Positions 39,189-47,971 of a stretch of DNA of 64,000 bases are shown in pieces. Both the position numbers and the translations under genes were made by a program. Source of the stretch: Roseobacter sp. GTDB lineage: Bacteria; Pseudomonadota; Alphaproteobacteria; Rhodobacterales; Rhodobacteraceae. The stretch's first letter is position 1, and each line of letters opens with the position of its first letter. A model generated the notes under the pieces. It worked only from the letters and a program-made list of their open reading frames with translations. It did no database searches and was not told where the DNA came from. The DNA lies in the NCBI GenBank assembly GCA_015665415.1, contig JADFAE010000002.1:1-64000 (forward strand). Direction: 5' to 3'.

Positions 39189-39638
39189 TCACAGCCACCT
39201 GCGTACCTTGGCCTCATATCGCGCCCAATCGGCCCGGAAGGCCCGGCGCAGTCGGTCTTCTTCCCCTAGAATAAAGCGTTTCTCGAGGATCCAGGTCAGC
39301 ACCGGGATCAGCGGCAGACAAAGGACGGCATCAAAATAAAGGATCAGCCCTGCCAAAATCATCACATCGCCGAGATAGATCGGATTGCGGCTGCGTTTAA
39401 ATATTCCCGTCTGCACCAGATGCGCAGGTGTTTCATGAGGCATGACGGTGGTGTTCCGGCGGCGCATTTCGACAATTGCCAGCAACACCAGAACCAAGCC
39501 ACCGCCAACCAGCAGCCCCGCCAAAAGATCAGCCCAGACCTCGCCAAACCCCAACCCAAACGGGAAATACTGGGCCTGGCACCAGGCCAGGGCCACACAG
39601 GCCAGCAGCCAGACCGGCGGAACGTCGATCCATTTCAT
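39189..39638 (-). CDS. Isoprenylcysteine carboxyl methyltransferase-like membrane protein
   Basis: 149 residues with four hydrophobic segments (about 9-25, 37-58, 85-105 and 107-118). The C-terminal half has TGIFKRSRNPIYLGDVMI and EEDRLRRAFRADWARYEAKVRRWL, the RNPxY and E-x2-F motifs of the ICMT/PEMT methyltransferase families that bind S-adenosylmethionine. The substrate is probably a membrane lipid or small molecule; prenylated proteins are not expected in bacteria. It is upstream of pntA on the same strand with a 220-base gap, so probably separate. Confidence 0.8.
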   Translation of the reverse strand: MKWIDVPPVWLLACVALAWCQAQYFPFGLGFGEVWADLLAGLLVGGGLVLVLLAIVEMRRRNTTVMPHETPAHLVQTGIFKRSRNPIYLGDVMILAGLILYFDAVLCLPLIPVLTWILEKRFILGEEDRLRRAFRADWARYEAKVRRWL

Positions 39639-39881
39639 TCCAAAACACTCTCATTCGGGCCCAAAAACGCAAGTTAGGGGCCATTTTGCGACACCCTCCC
39701 CAGATCCGGGAGAAAGGTCCAGAACCCACGATGTCACAGGGTCCCGAAAAGGAAATATGTCTCAGTAAAGGTGATTTTCAGCGACATCATTCCAAATCCT
39801 GCAAGAGCAACGGCATACCACTGTATGGTCAGGCCCCAAGTGCCCTAAAAATACGCATAAATCACCAGAAAGAGCCCCGCC

Positions 39882-40835
39882 CTATTCCCACTCCATCTCC
39901 TCAAAGACCCGACCGGCATTTTTGGTCGCCAGCTCCTCAAAGGTATCAAGCCCACGCCATTTCTCTTGATCGACATAATAGGCACTGGCCAGATCGCCGC
40001 CCGCTTCGATATGGGCCCCGACCTTGGCGCGCAGATCCACCAGATAGTCGAGCGTGTAGCGACGAACCTGGGCAAAATTGGTTGGATGCCCGTGGCCTGG
40101 CACCACATAGGTTGGGGCCATGGGTTCCAGTTTTTCGACCCAGGTCTCGACCCAACAGCTGGTGCAGGTATGCGGAAAGATCGGCAGCATGCGTTCATGA
40201 AAGGCGATATCGCCCGCAATCATGAGACCCCACTGGGCAATCCAGACCTGCAGATCCCCCGGATCATGTGCGGGGCCCAGATGCAGTACCTCAATGGTCA
40301 CCCCGCCCAGAGTGATGTCATAGCGGTCTTCGAAGCTGAGGTTGGCATGTTCCACGCGGGTATCGCCCGCGCGGTCCCCATTGTAGCGCTGCATTCCCTG
40401 CAGGATGAAATCGCCGTTTTTGCGGGTCTCCGCAATGGCCTCGGCATGGGCCAGCACATCCACGCCAAGGTCGCGCCAATAGCCATTGCCCAACATGGCA
40501 TGACCCTGGCCGTTTTCATTGATCACCAGCACCACCGGCTGATCCGTCACCGCTTTGATCTCGGCATGCAAGGCCGCAGCCAGCGCGTCAGAGGCACCGG
40601 CATTGACCACCACAACCCCGGCATCCGTCACAATAAAGGACAGGTTGTTGTTATGGCCGGCATTGGCATAGGTTGGCGGCGCAGTGGCCCCAATGGCGGA
40701 ATAAACAAACGGGATCACCTCAACGGGTTTGGCATATAGCTCTGACTGCGGATACTGATCCGCGATATCCTCGCTGGCCAATGCCGCCAAGGGCAGCCCT
40801 AGCGCCATCAGCACCGATGTTGCACAAACCTTCAT
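39882..40835 (-). CDS. Exported MBL-fold protein with degenerate metal motif
   Basis: 317 residues from the ATG at 40835 (GGGAGG upstream). A signal peptide (1-20, ALA-SE cleavage) directs it to the periplasm. The metallo-beta-lactamase fold is recognisable from SFIVTDAGVVVVNAG. The first metal motif HxHxDH is replaced by E97-N-G99-Q-G101-H102, so two His and the Asp are missing. Later ligands remain: His in GPAHDPGD, Asp in IAGDIAFHE and His in VPGHGHP. Relatives include quinoprotein-relay and SoxH-like hydrolases. It could bind one metal or none; function is unknown. Confidence 0.8.
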   Translation of the reverse strand: MKVCATSVLMALGLPLAALASEDIADQYPQSELYAKPVEVIPFVYSAIGATAPPTYANAGHNNNLSFIVTDAGVVVVNAGASDALAAALHAEIKAVTDQPVVLVINENGQGHAMLGNGYWRDLGVDVLAHAEAIAETRKNGDFILQGMQRYNGDRAGDTRVEHANLSFEDRYDITLGGVTIEVLHLGPAHDPGDLQVWIAQWGLMIAGDIAFHERMLPIFPHTCTSCWVETWVEKLEPMAPTYVVPGHGHPTNFAQVRRYTLDYLVDLRAKVGAHIEAGGDLASAYYVDQEKWRGLDTFEELATKNAGRVFEEMEWE

Positions 40836-40985
40836 GTCGTCCTCCCGAGATTTCCCTAAATAATTCACACTTGCGAATATGATTGTAAATACCCTTTACC
40901 CGGCTTCCCCCCGCCTGTGACGGAACGGCGCGCTTGCCTGAGAGCCTGCTCTCGATAGGCTCAACCCAAACAGGAGGAGACAGTT

Positions 40986-41738
40986 ATGGATCTAAGCGGC
41001 AAACATGCGCTTGTCACCGGCGGCGGTACCGGCATCGGCCTGGCCATCGCCAAGGCCCTGGCAGAGGCTGGCGCCCAGGTGACCATCACCGGACGACGTC
41101 AGGAGGTGCTGGAGGAGGTGGCCACGGAGGGGCTGCATCCGCTGGCGATGGATGTGCGCGAAGAGGCGGATGTCATTGCCAAGATCGAGACCGCCGTGGC
41201 GGCACGCGGCCCGATCCAGATCTGCGTCGCCAATGCCGGCGTGGCCGAGGGCAAGGCGCTGCACAAGACCTCGCTCGATTTCTGGCGCAACATGATGTCG
41301 ACCAATCTGGACGGGGCCTTTTTGACCATCCGGGAATGCCTGAAATCAATGCATCAGACCGACTGGGGCCGGATCATCACCGTGGCGTCGATTGCGGGCC
41401 TGCGTGGATTGAAGGGCGGCGCCTGCTATTCCGCCAGCAAACACGGCATGATCGGCCTGACCCGCGCACTCAGCGAGGATTACATGGGCACCGGCTTCAC
41501 GGTGAATGCGATCTGCCCGGGCTATGTCGACACCCCGATTGTGGATCGCAACATCGCCTCGATTGCAACCCGCGCCGGCATCAGCGAGGACGAAGCGCTA
41601 AAGGTCATGGTCAATGCCAACCGTCATCAGCGCCTGATCGAGCCCGAAGAAGTTGCGGCGGCGGCCATGTGGCTCTGTGGTCCCGGCTCGCAGTCGATCA
41701 ACGGTCAGACCGTCGAGATCGCAGGCGGCCAAACCTGA
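40986..41738 (+). CDS. Short-chain dehydrogenase/reductase (SDR)
   Basis: 250 residues, classical SDR. NAD(P) motif TGGGTGIGLAIA (about 11-22), NNAG-type loop VANAGVAEG, catalytic Ser in VASIAGLRG, YSASKHG (Tyr and Lys) and GPGSQSINGQTVEIAGGQT at the end. An Asp-type residue after beta-2 is replaced by TGRRQEVL, suggesting NADP preference. The substrate is unknown: 3-oxoacyl-ACP reductase, 3-hydroxybutyrate or a sugar alcohol type are all possible. It precedes the tryptophan-catabolic genes and diverges from the MBL gene. Confidence 0.88.
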   Translation: MDLSGKHALVTGGGTGIGLAIAKALAEAGAQVTITGRRQEVLEEVATEGLHPLAMDVREEADVIAKIETAVAARGPIQICVANAGVAEGKALHKTSLDFWRNMMSTNLDGAFLTIRECLKSMHQTDWGRIITVASIAGLRGLKGGACYSASKHGMIGLTRALSEDYMGTGFTVNAICPGYVDTPIVDRNIASIATRAGISEDEALKVMVNANRHQRLIEPEEVAAAAMWLCGPGSQSINGQTVEIAGGQT

Positions 41739-41786
41739 GCGCCCGGCCCAGGCAATACAGCACATCAGCGGCACAAGATGCGCTCT

Positions 41787-41987
41787 TCAGATCATTACAG
41801 GTTTGATGAGCGTATCCAGATAGGTTCTGGTCGCCGTATCCCAATCGGCCTCGCTCTCTCCATGCGCAATACGCGCATGGAGCTTTATCAATTCCCAGAC
41901 TTCCTCTCTGGTTTCAGCAATGACACTCGCGCGGCAGGCTTCCATTCCCTCGCAGTCACTGCAGGCATAACGAAACGCATTCGACAT
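41787..41987 (-). CDS. DUF1059 small protein
   Basis: 66 residues from the ATG at 41987 (GGGAGGGG upstream), within a longer open frame. FRYACSDCEGMEACRASVIAETREE and ELIKLHARIAHG match the DUF1059 pattern of Cys and His residues, a predicted small metal-binding protein. It is convergent with the SDR gene and divergent from kynU. Role unknown. Confidence 0.75.
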   Translation of the reverse strand: MSNAFRYACSDCEGMEACRASVIAETREEVWELIKLHARIAHGESEADWDTATRTYLDTLIKPVMI

Positions 41988-42063
41988 CTCGGCCCCTCCC
42001 TGGCTTGGAAAGCCTATCCTAGCACAAATCGGGCTCAATTTCGCTCTTCGCGCCGACGCTAAA

Positions 42064-42111
42064 GATCTGCCTGGCAAATAAGCCAGCCCTCTAGACAGCC
42101 CCTGGCAGATC
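42064..42111 (+). promoter_or_regulatory. Inverted repeat in the DUF1059-kynU intergenic region
   Basis: GATCTGCC (42064-42071) and GGCAGATC (42104-42111) are perfect complements enclosing a smaller CTGGC/GCCAG stem. The repeat is upstream of kynU by about 60 bases and could be an operator or a transcript hairpin controlling tryptophan catabolism. Confidence 0.35.
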
Positions 42112-42169
42112 GGATACGAAATACAAAAAGCTTTAGGCTTGAAGTGAATTGCAACCCGACGAGGCCCCT

Positions 42170-43363
42170 ATGACTGATTTTGCTGCCACCAAGGCGATGT
42201 TCGACCTGCCCGAGGGCATGATTTATCTCGACGGCAACTCGCTGGGCCCGCTGCCCAAGACCGCCAAGGCCCGTGTTGCTTCGATGATCGAGGATGAATG
42301 GGGCCAGATGCTGATCACCGGCTGGAACAAGGCGGGTTGGATGCAGCAGCCGCTCTCCATCGGCGATCGCATTGGCCGTCTGATCGGCGCTGAGCCAGGC
42401 CATGTGGTGATGGGCGATACCCTGTCGATCAAGGTCTATCAGGCCGTCGCCTCGGCGCTGGAGCTGAACCCGACCCGCCGGGTGGTGCTCTCCGACAATG
42501 GCAACTTCCCTTCGGATCTCTATATTGTGCAGGGGCTGCTCAAGTCGCTGGGCGCGGATTTTGAGCTGCGGGTGGTCGATCCGGAGGATGTGGCCGCCAA
42601 TATCACCGAGGATCTGGCGGTGCTGATGCTGACGGAGGTCGATTACCGCACCGGCCGCATGCATGACATGAAGGCCCTTACCGAACTGGCCCACGCCAAA
42701 GGCGTGATGACAGTCTGGGATCTGGCCCATTCCGCCGGTGCGGTTCCGGTCGATCTGGCGGGATGTCAGGCGGATTTTGCCGTTGGCTGCTCTTACAAAT
42801 ACCTCAACTCGGGCCCCGGTGGCCCGGCCTTCATCTATGTGGCACCGCGTCACGTGGATGCGGCGCGCCCGGCGCTGTCGGGCTGGCTGGGCCATGAGGC
42901 CCCCTTTGCCTTTGATCTCGACTATCGCCCCGGCACCGGCATCGAACGCATGCGCGTCGGCACGCCCCCGATGATCCAGCTGGCGGCATTGGACGCCTCG
43001 ATGGAGATCTGGGATCAGGTCGAAATGGCAGATGTGCGAGCCAAATCCATTACCCTGTGTGACCGTTTCATCGCCGGGATCGAAGCCAGCTGTCCTGAAC
43101 TGACCCTGGCCTCGCCCCGCGATGGCACCACCCGCGGCAGCCAGGTCTCCTTTGCCTTTGAGGAAGGCTATGCCGCCATGCAGGCGGTGATTGCACGCGG
43201 TGTGATTGGCGATTTCCGCGCACCCGACATCATGCGCTTTGGCTTTACGCCCTTGTATATCGACGACGCGGATGTGGATGGGGCCGTGGCGATCATTGCC
43301 GATGTCATGAACAACCGCCTGTGGGACCGTCCCGAGTATAAGATCCGCGCGGCGGTCACCTGA
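42170..43363 (+). CDS. kynU: Kynureninase
   Basis: 397 residues from the ATG at 42170 (GAGG upstream). PLP-dependent hydrolase that splits kynurenine to anthranilate and alanine. [13 protein letters not shown] (near 17) and the Schiff-base motif [16 protein letters not shown] (near 205) are present, as are [10 protein letters not shown] (near 182) and RVGTPP. Followed by kynA after a 148-base gap that holds a hairpin. Kynurenine formamidase is not in the window. Confidence 0.96.
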   Translation: MTDFAATKAMFDLPEGMIYLDGNSLGPLPKTAKARVASMIEDEWGQMLITGWNKAGWMQQPLSIGDRIGRLIGAEPGHVVMGDTLSIKVYQAVASALELNPTRRVVLSDNGNFPSDLYIVQGLLKSLGADFELRVVDPEDVAANITEDLAVLMLTEVDYRTGRMHDMKALTELAHAKGVMTVWDLAHSAGAVPVDLAGCQADFAVGCSYKYLNSGPGGPAFIYVAPRHVDAARPALSGWLGHEAPFAFDLDYRPGTGIERMRVGTPPMIQLAALDASMEIWDQVEMADVRAKSITLCDRFIAGIEASCPELTLASPRDGTTRGSQVSFAFEEGYAAMQAVIARGVIGDFRAPDIMRFGFTPLYIDDADVDGAVAIIADVMNNRLWDRPEYKIRAAVT

Positions 43364-43479
43364 TGAGCGCAGCCGGCACCAAGGCACTGCCCCTGTGCCG
43401 GCCCTTTGGCTGGGTGTCGCTGTGGCGACGCCTGGCCCAATGCGGCACGCTGAACAAGAAGATCTCCACCTTTCCCTGA
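43363..43479 (+). CDS. Possible 38-aa ORF or hairpin between kynU and kynA
   Basis: An ATG overlapping the kynU TGA (TGATG) opens a 38-codon frame rich in Leu, Cys and Arg, with no recognisable family and no ribosome site. The same segment contains a perfect eight-base stem GCCGGCAC (43372-43379) / GTGCCGGC (43395-43402). A structured intercistronic RNA is at least as likely as a gene. Confidence 0.2.
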   Translation: MSAAGTKALPLCRPFGWVSLWRRLAQCGTLNKKISTFP

Positions 43480-43511
43480 GCTATATATCAATTAGGAAAA
43501 GGAGGGATCCG

Positions 43512-44369
43512 ATGAGCGATTCCAAAACCCAAGCCCAAAACTGCCCGTTCAATCCCGCCGAAGATGGGGCCCAGATGGATTTTGACGGGCGCATGTCTTA
43601 TGGCGATTACCTGTCACTGGACATGTTGCTGAATGCCCAGAAGACCTGGAGCGATACCCATGATGAAATGCTCTTCATCATCCAGCACCAGACCTCGGAG
43701 CTGTGGATGCGACTGGCCATCCATGAGCTGCAGGCCGCCCGCGATCGACTGATAGCAGGCGAGTTCCGTCAGGCCTTCAAGATGCTGGCCCGGGTGGCGC
43801 GCATCTTTGAACAGCTCAACTCTGCCTGGGACGTGCTGCGGACTATGACACCATCCGACTATACCGCCTTTCGCGATGCTTTGGGGCAGAGCTCCGGCTT
43901 TCAGTCGCATCAATACCGGTTGATCGAATTCATGCTGGGCAATCGCAACACCGCAATGCTGCGCCCGCATGCCCATCGTGCGGATACCCTGGCGCTGCTG
44001 GAGGACGAACTGCAGAAGCCCTCGCTGTATGATGTAGCCCTACGCGCCCTGCACCAGAGCTTTGCCCTGCCCGAGGAGGTCATCAGCCGTGATCTGTCGG
44101 CGGCCTATCAGACCAGCGATGCAGTGGAAGCCGCCTGGACCGAGGTCTACCGCGCGCCCGAAGAGCATTGGGAGCTCTATGAGCTGGCCGAAAAACTGGT
44201 GGATTTCGAAGACTACTTCCGGCGCTGGCGGTTCAACCATGTCACCACCGTGGAGCGGGTCATCGGCTTCAAACGCGGCACCGGAGGCACCGGCGGGGTG
44301 AACTACCTCAAACGCATGCTGGAAGTGGAGCTGTTTCCCGAGCTGTGGCACCTGCGTACCACGCTCTGA
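43512..44369 (+). CDS. kynA: Tryptophan 2,3-dioxygenase
   Basis: 285 residues from the ATG at 43512, preceded by AAAAGGAGG. Haem enzyme opening the indole ring of tryptophan to N-formylkynurenine. Family features: [31 protein letters not shown] (with the active-site His), [24 protein letters not shown] (haem-ligand His) and [14 protein letters not shown]. It ends ELWHLRTTL, typical. Forms a two-gene unit with kynU. Confidence 0.96.
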   Translation: MSDSKTQAQNCPFNPAEDGAQMDFDGRMSYGDYLSLDMLLNAQKTWSDTHDEMLFIIQHQTSELWMRLAIHELQAARDRLIAGEFRQAFKMLARVARIFEQLNSAWDVLRTMTPSDYTAFRDALGQSSGFQSHQYRLIEFMLGNRNTAMLRPHAHRADTLALLEDELQKPSLYDVALRALHQSFALPEEVISRDLSAAYQTSDAVEAAWTEVYRAPEEHWELYELAEKLVDFEDYFRRWRFNHVTTVERVIGFKRGTGGTGGVNYLKRMLEVELFPELWHLRTTL

Positions 44370-44382
44370 CAATTGAAAACGC

Positions 44383-44460
44383 AGACGGGGGCTCCCGCCC
44401 GTCTCGCAGCATTTCAAATGCTGCATCCCGTTGGGCCAAGCGCCGCGCAAATGCGCGGCG
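44383..44460. other. Three successive hairpins between kynA and tetR
   Basis: AGACGGG/CCCGTCT (44383-44404), GCAGCATTT/AAATGCTGC (44406-44424) and CGCCGCGC/GCGCGGCG (44441-44460). The genes converge here. No strong T run accompanies the stems. They could be a composite terminator or part of a dispersed repeat. Confidence 0.55.
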
Positions 44461-44485
44461 TGCGACCGTGGCAGAGCTCTGAGGA

Positions 44486-45070
44486 TTATCGGGGGCCCAG
44501 AGCCTGGGCACAAAGCCGCGCATAACCCGCTACCCCGGCCTGGTACTGCGCAAAGCTGCTGGAATTGTGTTTGACCCCTTTGAGACAGACACAGAACAGA
44601 CGCGCCATCTCCTCTGGCGCCCCGCTGAGCCGCAGCTCCCCCTTGCTCGCCGCCTCTTGCAGCCAAGTGAAATAGAGCCCACAGAGCCGCTCTTCTCCCT
44701 CTTCGATCATGTCGCCGGCCACGCTCATGGTAGCCTCGAACAGCTCCATGCCATGGGCCGAGGACATCATCTCTTCCATGCTGTCACCCCCATGCGCGGC
44801 AAAAGCCTGGTTCAGCTTCTCAGCCAAACCCACCTCCTGCAGTAGCGCAATGCGGATCCCGGCCTCTGTCTCCTGGTAGTAGCGGGCGACAAGGGCGCGA
44901 AAAATCGCCTCCTTGTTCTTGAAATGCAGATAAACTGCCGGGCGTGACATCCCTGCCCTGCGGGCTATGTCATCCATCGAAGTCTTGCGAAACCCATAGG
45001 CAGCAAAACCCGCCCAGGCAGCTGTCAAAATTGTCTCGGTTTTGAGGTCAATGGCAGAGGGAAATGTCAT
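44486..45070 (-). CDS. TetR family transcriptional regulator
   Basis: 194 residues from the ATG at 45070. N-terminal helix-turn-helix: AAYGFRKTSMDDIARRAGMSRPAVYLHFKNKEAIF (within about 20-55). The C-terminal ligand domain is divergent. It is transcribed away from the molybdenum hydroxylase genes across a region with a TGTCAATTGACA palindrome. It probably represses them and itself, responding to an aromatic N-heterocycle. The Shine-Dalgarno spacing is short; a GTG at 45112 would lie in the operator and is not preferred. Confidence 0.9.
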   Translation of the reverse strand: MTFPSAIDLKTETILTAAWAGFAAYGFRKTSMDDIARRAGMSRPAVYLHFKNKEAIFRALVARYYQETEAGIRIALLQEVGLAEKLNQAFAAHGGDSMEEMMSSAHGMELFEATMSVAGDMIEEGEERLCGLYFTWLQEAASKGELRLSGAPEEMARLFCVCLKGVKHNSSSFAQYQAGVAGYARLCAQALGPR

Positions 45071-45099
45071 TCTCCGGTTCTGACAGTTTAGCCAAATAA

Positions 45100-45111
45100 T
45101 GTCAATTGACA
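45100..45111. promoter_or_regulatory. Palindromic operator TGTCAATTGACA between tetR and iorAB
   Basis: A perfect 12-base palindrome. It supplies a TTGACA -35 hexamer on each strand, with a weak CAAATT -10 17 bases downstream on the plus strand. Additional TGACA/TGTCA half-sites lie at 45081, 45115 and 45135. This is the expected layout for a TetR repressor of both directions. Confidence 0.55.
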
Positions 45112-45172
45112 CGGTGACACTTTGCGATCAAATTGTCAGAAACCCGATGGACCCAGCAAAAAGGCCAGTCCC

Positions 45173-45637
45173 ATGTCAAAAACGCTCCGTATCAATGGAA
45201 AGACCCATCAGGTCGACCTGCCTGACGATGTGCCCCTGCTGTGGGTGCTGCGCGATGAACTGGGGATGACCGGTACCAAGTTCGGCTGTGGCGTCGCGGC
45301 CTGTGGTGCCTGCACCGTACAGGTTGACGGCGAAGCGATGCGGTCCTGCCAGTTGAGCCTGGGCGATGTCGAAGGAGATGTCACCACCATCGAAGGATTG
45401 GGCACGCCGGACAATCTGGCAGCGATCCAGACCGCCTGGGTCGAACATCAAGTGGCGCAATGCGGCTATTGCCAGTCCGGCCAGATCATGCAGGCGGCAA
45501 GCCTGTTGGCCGAAAATCCCGCGCCAAGTGATGCTGATATAGACGAAGCCATGCAGGGCAACCTGTGCCGCTGTGGCACCTACCCGCGGATCCGCGCCGC
45601 CATCCATTCCGCCGCCAAAATGATGCAGGAGGCGTAA
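45173..45637 (+). CDS. iorA: Molybdenum hydroxylase small subunit, 2x[2Fe-2S] (IorA type)
   Basis: 154 residues from the ATG at 45173 (AAGG upstream). A plant-type ferredoxin domain with [16 protein letters not shown], followed by an all-helical second cluster domain with [12 protein letters not shown] and [12 protein letters not shown]. It carries electrons from the molybdopterin subunit, as in isoquinoline 1-oxidoreductase and aldehyde oxidases. Coupled to the large subunit, whose ribosome site AGGAGG is inside its end. Confidence 0.88.
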   Translation: MSKTLRINGKTHQVDLPDDVPLLWVLRDELGMTGTKFGCGVAACGACTVQVDGEAMRSCQLSLGDVEGDVTTIEGLGTPDNLAAIQTAWVEHQVAQCGYCQSGQIMQAASLLAENPAPSDADIDEAMQGNLCRCGTYPRIRAAIHSAAKMMQEA

Positions 45638-45641
45638 TCCC

Positions 45642-47885
45642 ATGGCCAGCTTCAAAAAAATCGCCCGCCGCAGCTTTCTCGTCGGCTCTGCCGCCATTCT
45701 GGGCGGGGTTGCCTTTGGCACTTACAAATACCACCAGCCTGCACCAAATCCGCTGGAGCCCGCTGCGGGCAAGGCCGTGCTCAACCCTTTTGTCTTTGTG
45801 GATCAGTCCGGCGTCACTCTGATCGCGCCACGGGCCGAAATGGGCCAGGGCGTGCGCACCTCCTGGGCGGCCCTGATCGCCGAGGAACTGGATGTCGACC
45901 CAGGCAAGGTTACCGTGCTTCACGGACCCGCCGCCAAGGCCTATTACAACAGCGCCATGATGGGCGAGGTCCTGCCCGGACGCGGCTACAACAACAGCAG
46001 CTTTCAGCACTCTTTGGGACAAGTCGTCGGCCACACAGCCAAGTTTTTCGACCTTCAGGTCACCGGTGGCTCTTCCTCGATGAAGGATGGGTTTGAGCGT
46101 ATGCGCCGTGCCGGGGCCTCTGCCCGCGAGACCCTGAAGGAGGCAGCAGCGCAGAAGCTGGGCGTGTCACGTGCGCTGCTGGAGACCAAGGATGGGCAGG
46201 TTCTGGCACCGGATGGCGTCACACTCAGCTATGCTGAGCTGGCAGCAGATGCCGCCAAGATTGACGCTCAGGAGGTCGAGCTGCGCCCCGCCAGCCAATG
46301 GAAATACATCGGCAAGACAGTGCCGCGCGTCGACATGGTGGCCAAGGTGACCGGCACCGCAGGCTTTGGCGTGGACACCCGCGTGGAGGGCATGAAATTC
46401 GCCGCCATCAAGCAAAGCCCGTATTTTGGCGCGGGAAAACGCAGTTTTGACGCCTCAGCAGCCCAAGACATGCCCGGCGTCGAAGCGATCCTCGATCTGG
46501 GCGATGCGGTGGCGGTTGTGGGCTCCAACACCTGGCTGGCGCAACAGGCAGTCGATGCCATCGAAGTAGACTGGGAGGCCCCCAGCTATCCTGAAACCAC
46601 CGATGCCATATTTGCCGAGATCGCGCAGGCCTTTGACGGCTCTCCCAACTCCACCATGCGCGATGACGGTGATGTCGAGGCGGCCCTGCCCGAAGGTGCC
46701 GAGGTGATCGAGGCGGAATATCAACTGCCCTACCTGGCCCATGCCACCATGGAGCCAATGAACGCCACGGCGCTGTACACCGGTGATGCACTGCAGATCT
46801 GGGCCCCAAACCAGGGCCCCACCGTTGTGCAACAGGCAGCCGCAGATCTGACGGGGCTCTCCAAAGACACAATTCAAGTGCACACCACCTATCTGGGCGG
46901 CGGCTTTGGTCGTCGTATCGAGGTGGATTACACCAATCGCGCCGTGCAGATCGCGCAGCAGATGAAAGGCACGCCCGTGCAGCTCACCTGGTCGCGCGAA
47001 GAGGACATGAGCCATGACTATTTCCGCCCCGGTGCCATCGCCCGCTACCGGGCGGCAGTCAAGGATGGCCAGGCCGTCATGGTCCATGGCAAGATTGCCG
47101 CGCAATCTACCACCCGGGAAGCCGCCGGGCGCATGCTGGGCCTGCCCATGTCCGGCCCGGATAAGGGCCATGTGGATGCGGCCTTCAACCAACCGCTGGC
47201 AATCCCCAGTTTCCGCGTTGAGGGCTATCTCGCCAAACCGATGATCCCGGTTGGGTTCTGGCGCTCGGTGGCGGCTTCGTTCAACGGGTTCTTCTCGGAC
47301 AGCATCATCGACGAGATGGCGCATAAAGCCGGGCGTGATCCGCTGGAGTTCCGTCTTGAGCTGGCGCGGGCCGAATGGGAACCGGCAGCCAAGGTGTTGG
47401 AAACCGTGCGCGAGATGTCCGGCTGGAGCGGCACCACCCCCGATGGAATCGGACGCGGTGTCGCCATGGTCTACTCCTTTGGTACCCCGGTGGCCCAGGT
47501 CATCGAAGTCGCCGACCAAGACGGCCAGATCCGCATCACCAAAGCCTGGATCGCCGCCGATCTTGGCCTGGCGGTTGATCCGCAAAACATCGAAGCGCAG
47601 ATGTTCGGCGGGCTGGCCTATGGGCTCTCGGCGGCCTGTTTCGGCGAGATCACCTTTGACGGCGGCGCAGTCGAGCAGGAAAACTTCCCGGACTACGACG
47701 CCATGCGCATGCCCAGCATGCCACAGGTCGAAGTCGCCGTGTTGCAAAACCAAAAACACATGGGCGGTGCGGGGGAACCGGGTACTCCACCAGCCGCACC
47801 CGCGCTGGCCAATGCCATCTTTGATCTGACCGGACAGCGCGCCCGCCGTCTGCCCTTGATGCATGACTTTGATCTGCTGATCTGA
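45642..47885 (+). CDS. iorB: Molybdenum hydroxylase large subunit with Tat signal (IorB type)
   Basis: 747 residues. It begins ARRSFLVGSAAILGGVAFG, a twin-arginine leader, so the folded enzyme is exported with its partner. Molybdopterin-binding motifs occur through the chain: EMGQGVRTSWAALIAEELD, LGGGFGRRIEVDYT and QSTTREAAGR, with GGAGEPGTPPAAPALANAI near the end; its Glu is the catalytic base of xanthine-oxidase family enzymes. Probable role: hydroxylation of an N-heterocycle or aldehyde. The exact substrate is not known; isoquinoline is by analogy. Confidence 0.87.
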   Translation: MASFKKIARRSFLVGSAAILGGVAFGTYKYHQPAPNPLEPAAGKAVLNPFVFVDQSGVTLIAPRAEMGQGVRTSWAALIAEELDVDPGKVTVLHGPAAKAYYNSAMMGEVLPGRGYNNSSFQHSLGQVVGHTAKFFDLQVTGGSSSMKDGFERMRRAGASARETLKEAAAQKLGVSRALLETKDGQVLAPDGVTLSYAELAADAAKIDAQEVELRPASQWKYIGKTVPRVDMVAKVTGTAGFGVDTRVEGMKFAAIKQSPYFGAGKRSFDASAAQDMPGVEAILDLGDAVAVVGSNTWLAQQAVDAIEVDWEAPSYPETTDAIFAEIAQAFDGSPNSTMRDDGDVEAALPEGAEVIEAEYQLPYLAHATMEPMNATALYTGDALQIWAPNQGPTVVQQAAADLTGLSKDTIQVHTTYLGGGFGRRIEVDYTNRAVQIAQQMKGTPVQLTWSREEDMSHDYFRPGAIARYRAAVKDGQAVMVHGKIAAQSTTREAAGRMLGLPMSGPDKGHVDAAFNQPLAIPSFRVEGYLAKPMIPVGFWRSVAASFNGFFSDSIIDEMAHKAGRDPLEFRLELARAEWEPAAKVLETVREMSGWSGTTPDGIGRGVAMVYSFGTPVAQVIEVADQDGQIRITKAWIAADLGLAVDPQNIEAQMFGGLAYGLSAACFGEITFDGGAVEQENFPDYDAMRMPSMPQVEVAVLQNQKHMGGAGEPGTPPAAPALANAIFDLTGQRARRLPLMHDFDLLI

Positions 47886-47910
47886 GACCTGTCGCGACCA
47901 CAGAAACAAA

Positions 47911-47937
47911 AATGGCCACCCGATTGGGTGGCCTTTG
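47911..47937 (+). terminator. Terminator of iorAB
   Basis: GGCCACCC (47914-47921) / GGGTGGCC (47926-47933), loop GATT, followed by TTTG. Confidence 0.8.
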
Positions 47938-47971
47938 TCGATGTTGGAACTGGTTTTCTCGCAAACCCAGA

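Noticed and set aside
39639-39881. Short hydrophobic minus-strand frame (reading LTIQWYAVALAG and ITFTETYFLFGTL) between the MBL and ICMT-like genes
   Set aside because: It resembles a membrane segment but has no ATG, GTG or TTG before the hydrophobic part and a TAG just upstream. It could be a gene remnant; not strong enough to list.
46455-47909. 484-codon minus-strand frame opposite iorB
   Set aside because: Shadow frame of a well-supported molybdenum hydroxylase gene.
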